From Gilvibacter sp. (GTDB taxonomy: Bacteria > Bacteroidota > Bacteroidia > Flavobacteriales > Flavobacteriaceae), in NCBI RefSeq assembly GCF_013214815.1, contig NZ_JABSPU010000004.1, positions 32,519 through 96,518 on the forward strand: a DNA stretch of 64,000 nucleotides, read 5' to 3'. Under the pieces are notes generated by a model. The model saw only the letters and a program-made list of their open reading frames with translations, did not search any database and was not told where the DNA came from. Each line of letters starts with the position of its first letter. Position 1 is the first letter of the stretch. Below, in pieces: positions 43,033-50,577 of this stretch. Both the position numbers and the translations under genes were made by a program.

Positions 43033-44393
43033 CCAAAGAGAATTCGAACCAGATCAGCAACTTTGGCTATTTTGACCACATCAATGGAATAATCTCCTGG
43101 ATTGACTTTGTTTTGATCGGAAATTACAATGCGTTCAAAGCCGAGTTTTTCTGCCTCGGAGATGCGTTGTTCAATTCGAGTAACTGCTCTGACCTCTCCA
43201 GACAATCCCACCTCGGCAGCAAAGCATTGCGATCGGTCTATAGCAATATCAACATTGGATGACAAGATTGCAGCGGCGAGCGCCAGGTCTATAGCGGGAT
43301 CTTCCACTCGGATACCTCCAGTAATGTTTAAAAACACATCTTTTGCCCCCAGTTTAAATCCGGCTCTTTTCTCTAAAACTGCCAAGAGCATATTGAGTCG
43401 TTTCACATTAAATCCGGTTGCAGACCTTTGAGGTGTGCCGTATACTGCGCTGCTGACCAAGGCTTGAACCTCAATCAGTAAAGGTCGCATTCCTTCAAGT
43501 GTGGCAGCAACTGCGGTGCCACTCATAGGTTCCGTGAATTGTGATAACAGGATTTCAGATGGATTGGTGACTTCACGCAATCCCGTGCTTTGCATTTCAA
43601 AGATTCCAAGTTCATTGGTGGAGCCAAAACGGTTCTTATGGGCTCTCAGCAAGCGGTATACATGATTTCTATCGCCTTCAAATTGAAGCACGGTATCCAC
43701 CATGTGTTCTAAAATCTTTGGCCCTGCAATATTCCCGTCCTTGGTAATGTGTCCAATGAGAATTACAGGAGTATTGGTCTCTTTGGCAAATTGCAGTAAT
43801 TCTGAGGTGCTCTCTCTGATCTGCGAAATACTGCCCGCACCACTTTCAATATGATTGGTATGAATGGTTTGCACCGAGTCTATCACTAATATCTCCGGTT
43901 GTACTTCCCCGATATGTCTAAAGATCTGTTGGGTTTGTGTTTCGGTCAGGATGAGACAATGGTCGGTGTTTTCTGCTAAGCGAGAAGCTCGCATTTTGAT
44001 TTGCTGAGCACTTTCTTCTCCGGATACGTATAAGGTCTTGGCCTTGAGTTGCAATGCAACTTGCAGCATAAGCGTACTTTTTCCAATACCAGGTTCTCCT
44101 CCCAAAAGAACTAAAGACCCTGGAACCAATCCGCCTCCAAGAACACGCTCCAATTCCATGTTACCTGTGGCAATTCGTTTTTGAGCTTCTAAGGAGATCT
44201 CCGAAATCATCCCTGGTTTCGGTGCGCGTTTACTGCTGACGGTTTCCGCTTCCCAGGATTTTGATTTATCGGCCTTTTGGATCACCTCTTCATTGATGGT
44301 GTTCCACTGTTTGCAGGAATTACACTGCCCTTGCCACTTGGCGTATTGGGCGCCGCAATTCTGACAAAAAAATGCTGTTTTGGTTTTGGCCAT
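43029..44393 (-). CDS. radA: DNA repair protein RadA
   Basis: RecA-related ATPase for processing recombination intermediates, 454 residues from ATG 44393 (MAKTKTAFFCQNCG). An in-frame upstream ATG at 44414 adds seven residues before the zinc finger and is rejected. Layout: C4 zinc finger (CQNCGAQYAKWQGQCNSC), Walker A GGEPGIGKSTLMLQ, the RadA signature HKNRFGSTNELGIF, and a C-terminal Lon-protease-like domain (FLNITGGIRVEDPAIDLALA). Family and length are fully typical. It stands alone behind a 268-base intergenic region. Confidence 0.97.
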   Translation of the reverse strand: MAKTKTAFFCQNCGAQYAKWQGQCNSCKQWNTINEEVIQKADKSKSWEAETVSSKRAPKPGMISEISLEAQKRIATGNMELERVLGGGLVPGSLVLLGGEPGIGKSTLMLQVALQLKAKTLYVSGEESAQQIKMRASRLAENTDHCLILTETQTQQIFRHIGEVQPEILVIDSVQTIHTNHIESGAGSISQIRESTSELLQFAKETNTPVILIGHITKDGNIAGPKILEHMVDTVLQFEGDRNHVYRLLRAHKNRFGSTNELGIFEMQSTGLREVTNPSEILLSQFTEPMSGTAVAATLEGMRPLLIEVQALVSSAVYGTPQRSATGFNVKRLNMLLAVLEKRAGFKLGAKDVFLNITGGIRVEDPAIDLALAAAILSSNVDIAIDRSQCFAAEVGLSGEVRAVTRIEQRISEAEKLGFERIVISDQNKVNPGDYSIDVVKIAKVADLVRILFG

Positions 44394-44436
44394 ATCAATC
44401 CCGAAAATAGTCATATTTCTGCGCTCGGAGAAATTG

Positions 44437-44452
44437 AAAAAGACATCTTTTT
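44437..44452. repeat. Palindrome upstream of radA
   Basis: AAAAAGA-CA-TCTTTTT, a 7-bp inverted repeat with a two-base centre, 43 bases before the radA ATG. Could be an operator; AT-rich, so may be chance. Confidence 0.3.
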
Positions 44453-44478
44453 GACTGAAGACAATGCCAGCATATTAC

Positions 44479-44510
44479 TTCACTAAAAAAAAGGACTGTT
44501 TCACTAAAAA
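44479..44510. repeat. Direct repeat TTCACTAAAAA x2, 21 bases apart
   Basis: Two exact 11-base copies at 44479-44489 and 44500-44510. The 21-base period (two helical turns) places both on the same face of the DNA, as for tandem regulator sites. On the minus strand the second copy overlaps TATTTTTA (44505-44512), a near-consensus -7 box 111 bases before radA. No gene is supported in 44394-44632. Confidence 0.4.
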
Positions 44511-44632
44511 TATAGCTGTAGTATATGGTATTGGATTAATTTTCGGTGGCACTTTCCCAAAGCTACCTATCTGCTGCACTATCAAACTGCTGGGACATGG
44601 CAGGTAACGCAAATTGTGGTGCAGTAGTAATT

Positions 44633-44663
44633 AAAAAGCCCTGCAGATGCAGGGCTTTTTTTT
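44633..44663. terminator. Bidirectional terminator after the esterase-like gene
   Basis: AAAGCCCTGC-AGAT-GCAGGGCTTT core, flanked by A5 on the left and T8 on the right, so T-tracts follow the stem on both strands. The minus-strand stop codon of the esterase-like gene is at its edge (44662-44664). Confidence 0.85.
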
Positions 44664-45816
44664 ACCATCCAAAATCTTCTTTGATCTTGTCGGCTTTATC
44701 TAACATGAGGTCTATAGTAATGAAATCAACCTCTTCTTTGTCATAAGCGCCTTGATAGGTTCGCATGGCCTTTTTGGGTTCACCCATTTCTTCATAATGG
44801 CGGGCTAAGTAGTAATCACCCAAAACGGTATCCGGATACTGACTTCTGGCCAGTTTGGCAATTTCTCCTAAGGCTTCCCATTTCTGAGTCTTCTCCGCAG
44901 CCGTTGCGACCGCAATAATGTCTTTTACACGAATGGTGTTTTCCAAACCAAATAGCTCTTTGATGGTCCCGTACTTTTCCATTAAATAATCATAAGGCGA
45001 ACCGGGAAGTTTGAGCAACACCTCTTTGTATTCCTTCTTGCTGATGGGACGATACACTTGAAAGATCTGCTCCAACGCTCGAGGGATAGCACGCCCAACT
45101 AAGGAATAGTGGGTGGCTCCGTCAAAATTGTCAAAGTAGTATTTCAGGTTGGGACTGTCAATGACCTTTAGTCGTTCATTGAGGTCAACAGAGATGTCCA
45201 TCAGGTCTTTTACATCGTCAGTTCCTGTAGCCAAGTAGTAGAAGATCTTATCTTCAATGCTCGGAAGTCTTTCAGCCAAGCGCTCATCCATCAGCGGAGC
45301 TAGATCAGGACTCAGTGAAATATATCCTTGGAATAGTGGTGGCTCCTTAAACAAATAGTAGTTGATGAAGTTGGCTGTAAAATCGTGTCCTACGGCAATA
45401 ACAAACTTTGCCGTTCGATAATTGTCGTCCAAAAATGGAATCAATTCCATCCCCACAAATTCAAAAAAGGCCGCGCCGGTATCTGCAGGAAAGAATTCAG
45501 TATCATCGTAATAACAATCATCATAACGCTCATCACCCGTTTGCATAATACCAACCACAATAGCTTCTGGCATATCTTCCCAGTAGGAATAATAGTCTAC
45601 ATTCCCGGCGACAGGTTCAAAGAGGTAATTACCGTCTAGGGCAATCACTATAGGGTATACTTTATCTTCTTCGGAATTGTAAGAACGGGGAAGTTGAATT
45701 TTGAGCTTTCGGTTTTCCCCCAAACGCTCGGAGGCAAACTCTTCATAAACAACTTGGGCTTGGAGCATTCCGGAGGTGCTCACTGCCAAAAGCAGCAGTA
45801 CTAAAATACGCTTCAT
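44662..45816 (-). CDS. Esterase_D-like alpha/beta hydrolase lacking the serine, with TPR-like tail
   Basis: A 384-residue exported protein (signal MKRILVLLLLAVSTSGMLQAQ). Residues ~35-275 follow the putative esterase (Esterase_D/enterochelin esterase) pattern: KIQLPRSYNSEEDKVYPIVI, LDGNYLFEPVAGNVDYY, PFLDDNYRTAKF and LFQGYISLSPDLAP. At the nucleophile elbow, normally G-H-S-x-G, it reads VGHDFTANF, with Asp145 where Ser is expected, so it is probably not a classical esterase. The C-terminal ~100 residues contain a TPR-like pair (LGDYYLARHYEEMGEPKKAM). A binding role or altered chemistry is inferred. Same strand as radA but separated by a terminator. Confidence 0.82.
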   Translation of the reverse strand: MKRILVLLLLAVSTSGMLQAQVVYEEFASERLGENRKLKIQLPRSYNSEEDKVYPIVIALDGNYLFEPVAGNVDYYSYWEDMPEAIVVGIMQTGDERYDDCYYDDTEFFPADTGAAFFEFVGMELIPFLDDNYRTAKFVIAVGHDFTANFINYYLFKEPPLFQGYISLSPDLAPLMDERLAERLPSIEDKIFYYLATGTDDVKDLMDISVDLNERLKVIDSPNLKYYFDNFDGATHYSLVGRAIPRALEQIFQVYRPISKKEYKEVLLKLPGSPYDYLMEKYGTIKELFGLENTIRVKDIIAVATAAEKTQKWEALGEIAKLARSQYPDTVLGDYYLARHYEEMGEPKKAMRTYQGAYDKEEVDFITIDLMLDKADKIKEDFGW

Positions 45817-45856
45817 GATAAGGGACTTAGTTAATTATGTCCCGTAAGGTAAAAAA

Positions 45857-46828
45857 TTATTTCTTGGCATTGAATATCGGCAGCAGTAAGAAGGAAGCAC
45901 CACCGATGATAATATTGAGCACAGTTTGTGAGCCCCAGATCACCCAGCCATAAGCTTCTCCTTGTTCTTGAGGTATTCCCGAAAAGGCAAACACAGCTCC
46001 AATGATGAGTGGATAGGGAAAGATGCCCAAGCCTCCATTGGTTGTAGACATGGAAAAACTACCTGCTACAAAAGCCACCATTATGGTGCCCCAAGGAGTT
46101 TCATTCATATTGGGTACGGCGAATTTGATCACCCAAAACATCAGTATGTAGAATACCCAGATCAGAAGCGTCTGAAAAATGAATGCGCTCTTATTCTTCA
46201 TGTTGAGGATACTCTTGGTGCCCTCTAAAATCCCCGTCAAAAAGGTGTTGAGCCTTTGGATCCAACGGTTTTTACTGTGCTTAATGATCCTAATTCCCAC
46301 GATGAGCCCAATAAAACCAAATGCAATAGCAGCTACAGCCCAAAGTGGATTTACATTTTGACTTTCAAAATAATTGAGCAGATTGCCGCTTTGTAGCCCA
46401 AAAGCAGTGGCTACAACAATGATTAAAAGGATCAGGTCTGCAACACGTTCAGAGATGATGGTGCCAAAGGCTTGTTCAAAACGCACCTTTTCATAGCGTG
46501 AAATAGTCACAGCTCTTAGGACCTCACCAGAACGAGGAATTCCCAGATTTGCCACATAGGCAACCATTACAGCCATAAAGCTATTGCCTAATCGAGGCTG
46601 GCAACCCAATGGTTCCAATAAGTATTTCCAGCGGTAGGCTCTAATAAAGTGACTGACAAAGCCCAACAATAAAGAAACCCCAATCCAAAAAGGGTCGGCC
46701 GTTTTGATGTTTTTCCAAAGCGCAGCTCGGGCATCAGGGCCCATTTTACTCAAAGAGATCCATATCAAGGCGACTCCAATTCCTATTGGAACTCCAACTT
46801 TTAGGAATTTAAGCAGGCCTTTTTTCAA
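45857..46828 (-). CDS. LPG synthase transmembrane-domain-type (UPF0104) membrane protein
   Basis: A 323-residue inner-membrane protein with about eight hydrophobic segments, of the lysylphosphatidylglycerol synthase transmembrane region/UPF0104 family. Typical blocks: FVSHFIRAYRWKYLLEPLG, VMVAYVANLGIPRSGEVLRA, SERVADLILLIIVVAT and STTNGGLGIFPYPLIIGAVF. Members flip or handle lipids; the role here is unknown, and no aminoacyltransferase domain is attached. No in-frame ATG is available upstream (a stop lies two codons before), so TTG 46828 is the likely start. It begins 10 bases after panD and is probably co-transcribed with panC and panD. Confidence 0.87.
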   Translation of the reverse strand: MKKGLLKFLKVGVPIGIGVALIWISLSKMGPDARAALWKNIKTADPFWIGVSLLLGFVSHFIRAYRWKYLLEPLGCQPRLGNSFMAVMVAYVANLGIPRSGEVLRAVTISRYEKVRFEQAFGTIISERVADLILLIIVVATAFGLQSGNLLNYFESQNVNPLWAVAAIAFGFIGLIVGIRIIKHSKNRWIQRLNTFLTGILEGTKSILNMKNKSAFIFQTLLIWVFYILMFWVIKFAVPNMNETPWGTIMVAFVAGSFSMSTTNGGLGIFPYPLIIGAVFAFSGIPQEQGEAYGWVIWGSQTVLNIIIGGASFLLLPIFNAKK

Positions 46829-46838
46829 ACTTTAAGTG

Positions 46839-47189
46839 CTATTGAAGGAGGTTGTTCTCTTCGTTCGGGAAGACTAATGCCGGTTTGAACTCTTTTGCCT
46901 CTTCGATGCTCATGATGGCATAAGTGATCAGGATCAAGATATCTCCCGGAGCTACTTTACGAGCGGCAGCGCCGTTTAGAGTGATCTCTCCGCTATTGCG
47001 AGGGCCAGGAATAGCGTAGGTTTCCAAACGCTCTCCATTGTTGTTGTTTACGATCTGCACCTTCTCTCCCTGAACAATATTTGCAGCGTCCATTAAATCT
47101 TCATCTATGGTAATACTGCCTATATAGTTAAGATCAGCTCCGGTAACTTTTACCCGATGGATCTTTGATTTTACTACGTGAATTTGCAT
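46839..47189 (-). CDS. panD: Aspartate 1-decarboxylase PanD
   Basis: Pyruvoyl enzyme that converts aspartate to beta-alanine for pantothenate. The 116-residue proenzyme has the self-cleavage site Gly24-Ser25 in [18 protein letters not shown], and the conserved [15 protein letters not shown] and [20 protein letters not shown]. It follows panC by 23 bases on the same strand, so the beta-alanine supply and its use are encoded together. Confidence 0.97.
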   Translation of the reverse strand: MQIHVVKSKIHRVKVTGADLNYIGSITIDEDLMDAANIVQGEKVQIVNNNNGERLETYAIPGPRNSGEITLNGAAARKVAPGDILILITYAIMSIEEAKEFKPALVFPNEENNLLQ

Positions 47190-47212
47190 GGTGTAAAGGT
47201 ATTAATTTTACC

Positions 47213-48061
47213 CTAGTTAAGTCCCATATTGTCAATCAACCTTACCTCTCCGGCAAAGGCAGCGACAAAAGCGCGATAGGTATTGCTTGGGTGTTTTCTG
47301 TAGGCGGTTTTTAAATTGTGAATTCCAGCGATCTCAAAATACTCTAACTCTAAAATAGGGTGGGCCGCAAAAGCAGCCTCGGCCTCGCGAACTATTGCTG
47401 GAATTGATTTTTTATCAAAGTCTTTTTGCGCCTGCTTCAGTATTTTAAAAATGAAAGGAGCAGCCTCTAATTGCTCCGGAGTCAATCTGCGATTTCTAGA
47501 GCTCATGGCCAAACCATTGTCCGCACGGTAAATGGCACAGCCGATGATATTCACCGGGAGTTTTTCTAATTCCACAAGCTTGCGAACAATCTGCAATTGT
47601 TGAAAATCCTTTTCGCCAAAATAAGCGTTTGTCGGCTCCACAGCGCGGAAGAGCAAATTCAAAACGGTGCCAACGCCGTCAAAATGTCCCGGTCGGTGAC
47701 GACCTTCCATTTCTGAAGCGATAGGGCCAAAGCGATAAGCTTTAGATTGCACTTCACCTTGATAGAGCTCTGTTGCCTCTGGCGCAAAAACTACGATCTT
47801 AGGGTCAATAGCTTTCAAAAAAGCTAAATCCTGTTCAAAAGGGCGAGGATATTTTTCCAGATCAGCAGCATTGTTGAACTGGGTAGGATTGACAAAAATA
47901 CTCACCACAACGCAGTCGTTTTCTGACAAAGCTTGGGCGACTAAAGAACCGTGTCCGTCGTGGAGCGCCCCCATGGATGGAACAAAACCGATCTTCCCTC
48001 CCCGCTCGCGCCACGGCGCTAGGGTTTGCGTTAAACTCGATGTAGAATTACAAAGTGCCAT
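47213..48061 (-). CDS. panC: Pantothenate synthetase PanC
   Basis: Pantoate-beta-alanine ligase, the last step of pantothenate synthesis, in the cytoplasm. 282 residues. Nucleotidyltransferase motifs: IGFVPSMGALHDGHGSLV (with the H-x-G-H), VVSIFVNPTQFNNAADLEKY, PGHFDGVGTVLNLLFRAVEP, YFGEKDFQQLQI and LAMSSRNRRL. First gene of panC-panD-UPF0104, with a -7 box 21 bases upstream. panB is not in the window. Confidence 0.97.
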   Translation of the reverse strand: MALCNSTSSLTQTLAPWRERGGKIGFVPSMGALHDGHGSLVAQALSENDCVVVSIFVNPTQFNNAADLEKYPRPFEQDLAFLKAIDPKIVVFAPEATELYQGEVQSKAYRFGPIASEMEGRHRPGHFDGVGTVLNLLFRAVEPTNAYFGEKDFQQLQIVRKLVELEKLPVNIIGCAIYRADNGLAMSSRNRRLTPEQLEAAPFIFKILKQAQKDFDKKSIPAIVREAEAAFAAHPILELEYFEIAGIHNLKTAYRKHPSNTYRAFVAAFAGEVRLIDNMGLN

Positions 48062-48082
48062 AGGTAGCTGCTAGAAAGCCCG

Positions 48083-48090
48083 CAAAATTA
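48083..48090 (-). promoter_or_regulatory. -7 box of panC
   Basis: TAATTTTG on the minus strand, a perfect TAnnTTTG match, 21 bases before the panC ATG; a TTTA 21 bases upstream may be the -33. Confidence 0.6.
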
Positions 48091-48121
48091 AGAGTTTAGC
48101 GGGAATCTGCATAAATTTTCG

Positions 48122-48129
48122 TAATTTTG
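48122..48129 (+). promoter_or_regulatory. -7 box of the GT5-like/DUF4270/glmS unit
   Basis: TAATTTTG, a perfect TAnnTTTG match and identical in sequence to the divergent panC box. 38 bases to the ATG at 48168. A TTTA at 48095-48098 is the only -33 candidate, at a long 23-base spacing. Confidence 0.55.
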
Positions 48130-48167
48130 CAAAGTTTTTGAAAAACATCACTAATTAACAATTCTGT

Positions 48168-48974
48168 ATGAAAGATAAAAGAATCTTGTATGTGTCTTCT
48201 GAAGTAATTCCGTATTTGCCAGAGACCGAGATTTCTTCGATGTCGTTTGAAGCCCCCCGTTTAGTAAACAACAATTCAGGCCAGATTCGAATTTTTATGC
48301 CGCGTTACGGCAATATCAATGAGAGACGCCACCAATTACACGAGGTGATCCGCTTGTCCGGAATGAACCTAGTAATTAATGATATGGACATGCCATTGAT
48401 CATTAAAGTAGCATCGATCCCAAAGGAACGTATGCAGGTTTACTTTATTGACAATGAAGAGTACTTCAAACGCAAGGCAACCTTTGCCGATGAAGATGGA
48501 AACCTATTCCCAGATAATGACGAACGTGCGATTTTCTTCGCGAAGGGAGTTATTGAAACCGTGAAAAAGCTCAATTGGGCTCCGGATATTATTCATGTTC
48601 ACGGTTGGTTGGCTTCTTTGTTTCCGCTTTACTTGCGTCAATACTACAAAGAAGAACCACTTTTTGAGAACAGTAAGATTGTGACCTCCGTTTACAATAC
48701 CGGCTTTGATGGAACGTTAGATAGTTCCATGGTTGAGAAGGTTAAGTTCGACGGAATTGAAGGTGATGCCCTGGAGGAATTAAACGAAGCCGATTACAAC
48801 AGCATCATGCGCGTAGCGATTGCGCACTCAGATGCTGCAATTATTGGCTCGGAAGAAATTCCTCAGGAATTGGAAGATTATCTTAAAAAATGGGATAAGC
48901 CAGTGTTAAACTTTCACAATAAGGATTCCTTTTCCGAAGCGTATTTGGACTTTTACAACTCCAAAGTGTTATAA
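48168..48974 (+). CDS. GT5 glycogen-synthase-like protein, N-terminal half only
   Basis: A 268-residue protein that matches the N-terminal Rossmann half of GT5 glycogen/starch synthases: RILYVSSEVIPYLPETEISS, RIFMPRYGNINERRHQLHEV, YFIDNEEYFKRKATFADEDG, AIFFAKGVIETVKKL and PDIIHVHGWLASLFPLYLR. The C-terminal sugar-nucleotide domain is absent, since the gene ends where it should begin, and the K-x-G-G-L segment that binds ADP-glucose in true synthases is replaced by LPETEISSM. It is therefore unlikely to make glycogen. Four bases separate it from the DUF4270 gene, so they are co-transcribed. A binding or regulatory role is possible. Confidence 0.85.
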   Translation: MKDKRILYVSSEVIPYLPETEISSMSFEAPRLVNNNSGQIRIFMPRYGNINERRHQLHEVIRLSGMNLVINDMDMPLIIKVASIPKERMQVYFIDNEEYFKRKATFADEDGNLFPDNDERAIFFAKGVIETVKKLNWAPDIIHVHGWLASLFPLYLRQYYKEEPLFENSKIVTSVYNTGFDGTLDSSMVEKVKFDGIEGDALEELNEADYNSIMRVAIAHSDAAIIGSEEIPQELEDYLKKWDKPVLNFHNKDSFSEAYLDFYNSKVL

Positions 48975-48978
48975 ATTT

Positions 48979-50565
48979 ATGAAAAGCGTATTGAAAAGCT
49001 TGAACACCTATCGCGTGTTTCTAGCGGCCTTGGTGTTAGGTGCTATCACCATTGCCTGTGACGAGGATTCAGTTACCCTTGGAGGTAATATTATTGGAGG
49101 AAATAATTTTGAGACGAGCATTTTTGAGGATACTCAGGTAGTCTCTTATACGGCTCGTACGCCACGTGTTCAAACCAATGGACTGTCTTCTTACCAATTG
49201 GGGTCTTACACAGATCCTGTTTACGGCAACACCACTTCCAATCTTTTGACCCAGCTGCAATTCAATCAGCCTGGGCCAAATTTCAATGATAATCCGGAGT
49301 TCCAAAAGGTGATTCTGTCGATTCCGTACTTCAGTACTTTAGACATTACCGCAGATGAATCCAATATTTATATATTAGATTCTGTTTACGGAGATCAACC
49401 GGTACAATTACAGATCTTCAGATCAAACTTCTTCCTTCAGGATTTTGACCCAGACTCTGGTTTTGAAGATCCACAGGATTACTTTTCAGACCAAGGGCCA
49501 ACTTTTGAAAGCTTTTTGGGTGAATTGATCTATGAAGATTTAGGCTTTTTGCCTTCTCCAGAGGCAATCACCTTGGATGAGGGAGAGGATACTGAAGAGG
49601 TTATTGCTCCTGAATTCCGTGTTGAATTGCCTTTAGAGTTTTGGGAAGAGTTGATCTTAGACATGGAGGGTTCTCCAGAGCTGAGTTCAAACAATGCCTT
49701 TAAAGACTATTTTAGAGGAATGTATTTCAAGATCACTCCTCTGGGTGATGAAGGAGTTCTTTTTTACTTCGATATCACGGAAGCGTCCATGACCATTGAG
49801 TATACTTACACAGCAATTGATGTGGCAGATACTGATGAAGATGGCGATACTACAGATACCATTACAATTGAAGAAGAAATAGACTTTAACTTCCAAGGAC
49901 AGACCATCAATGTTTTTGATTCTGATTACAGTCCTGCTATTGACCTGCTATTGGCTGATCAAGATACCGACAATGGAGAACCTTATCTCTACCTAAAGGG
50001 GGGTGAAGGATCTATTGGTATCGTTGAACTCTTTGGACCTGATACGGACGGAGATGGAGAGGCAGATCAGTTGACCGAGCTCAAAGCCAACGATTGGTTG
50101 ATCAATGAAGCCAATTTAGAGGTGTTTGTGGATCGTGATCAAGTGCCAGGAGGCGATACAGAACCGGACAGACTCTTTTTGTACGATTTGGACAACAGAA
50201 GAGTTTTGATCGACTATGAATTGGACAACACCTTTGCCAATAATGCCAACGAATTCAAAAGTTCGCATTTAGGCCCTGTTGAGCGTGATGCCAGCGACAA
50301 TGGTATCAGCTATAAATTACGCTTAACAACGCATTTAAACAATATCGTCCGTAGAGATTCTACTAACGTTAGACTCGGAATCGCTGTTGTTCAAGACGTA
50401 ATTACCACTAACTTTAGAACAGTGGAAACCCCAATATCAGAAGATATTAATAGTGTGCCTGCGGGAGGGGTAAACTCTCAGCAAGGAACTATATTGCACG
50501 GTAACGCTTCTCCGGATTCGGCCAAGCGTTTGAAACTGACAATCTATTATACAGACCCCGAGTAA
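48979..50565 (+). CDS. DUF4270 lipoprotein
   Basis: A 528-residue lipoprotein of the DUF4270 family typical of Bacteroidota. Signal with lipobox ALVLGAITIAC, then DEDSVTLGGNIIGG. Further family-like features are YSRTPRVQT-type RTPRVQTNGLSSYQLGSYTD, the DPVYG block, and the C-terminal GNASPDSAKRLKLTIYYTDP. The mature protein is rich in Asp/Glu and beta-type sequence. Function unknown; envelope location is clear. It lies between the GT5-like gene and glmS, 12 bases upstream of glmS. Confidence 0.88.
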   Translation: MKSVLKSLNTYRVFLAALVLGAITIACDEDSVTLGGNIIGGNNFETSIFEDTQVVSYTARTPRVQTNGLSSYQLGSYTDPVYGNTTSNLLTQLQFNQPGPNFNDNPEFQKVILSIPYFSTLDITADESNIYILDSVYGDQPVQLQIFRSNFFLQDFDPDSGFEDPQDYFSDQGPTFESFLGELIYEDLGFLPSPEAITLDEGEDTEEVIAPEFRVELPLEFWEELILDMEGSPELSSNNAFKDYFRGMYFKITPLGDEGVLFYFDITEASMTIEYTYTAIDVADTDEDGDTTDTITIEEEIDFNFQGQTINVFDSDYSPAIDLLLADQDTDNGEPYLYLKGGEGSIGIVELFGPDTDGDGEADQLTELKANDWLINEANLEVFVDRDQVPGGDTEPDRLFLYDLDNRRVLIDYELDNTFANNANEFKSSHLGPVERDASDNGISYKLRLTTHLNNIVRRDSTNVRLGIAVVQDVITTNFRTVETPISEDINSVPAGGVNSQQGTILHGNASPDSAKRLKLTIYYTDPE

Positions 50566-50577
50566 TACCTTATAACT

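Noticed and set aside
44546..44746. 66-codon plus-strand frame in the gap before the esterase-like gene
   Set aside because: It runs through the bidirectional terminator and into the coding strand of the convergent gene; its Cys-rich middle is the terminator stem itself.
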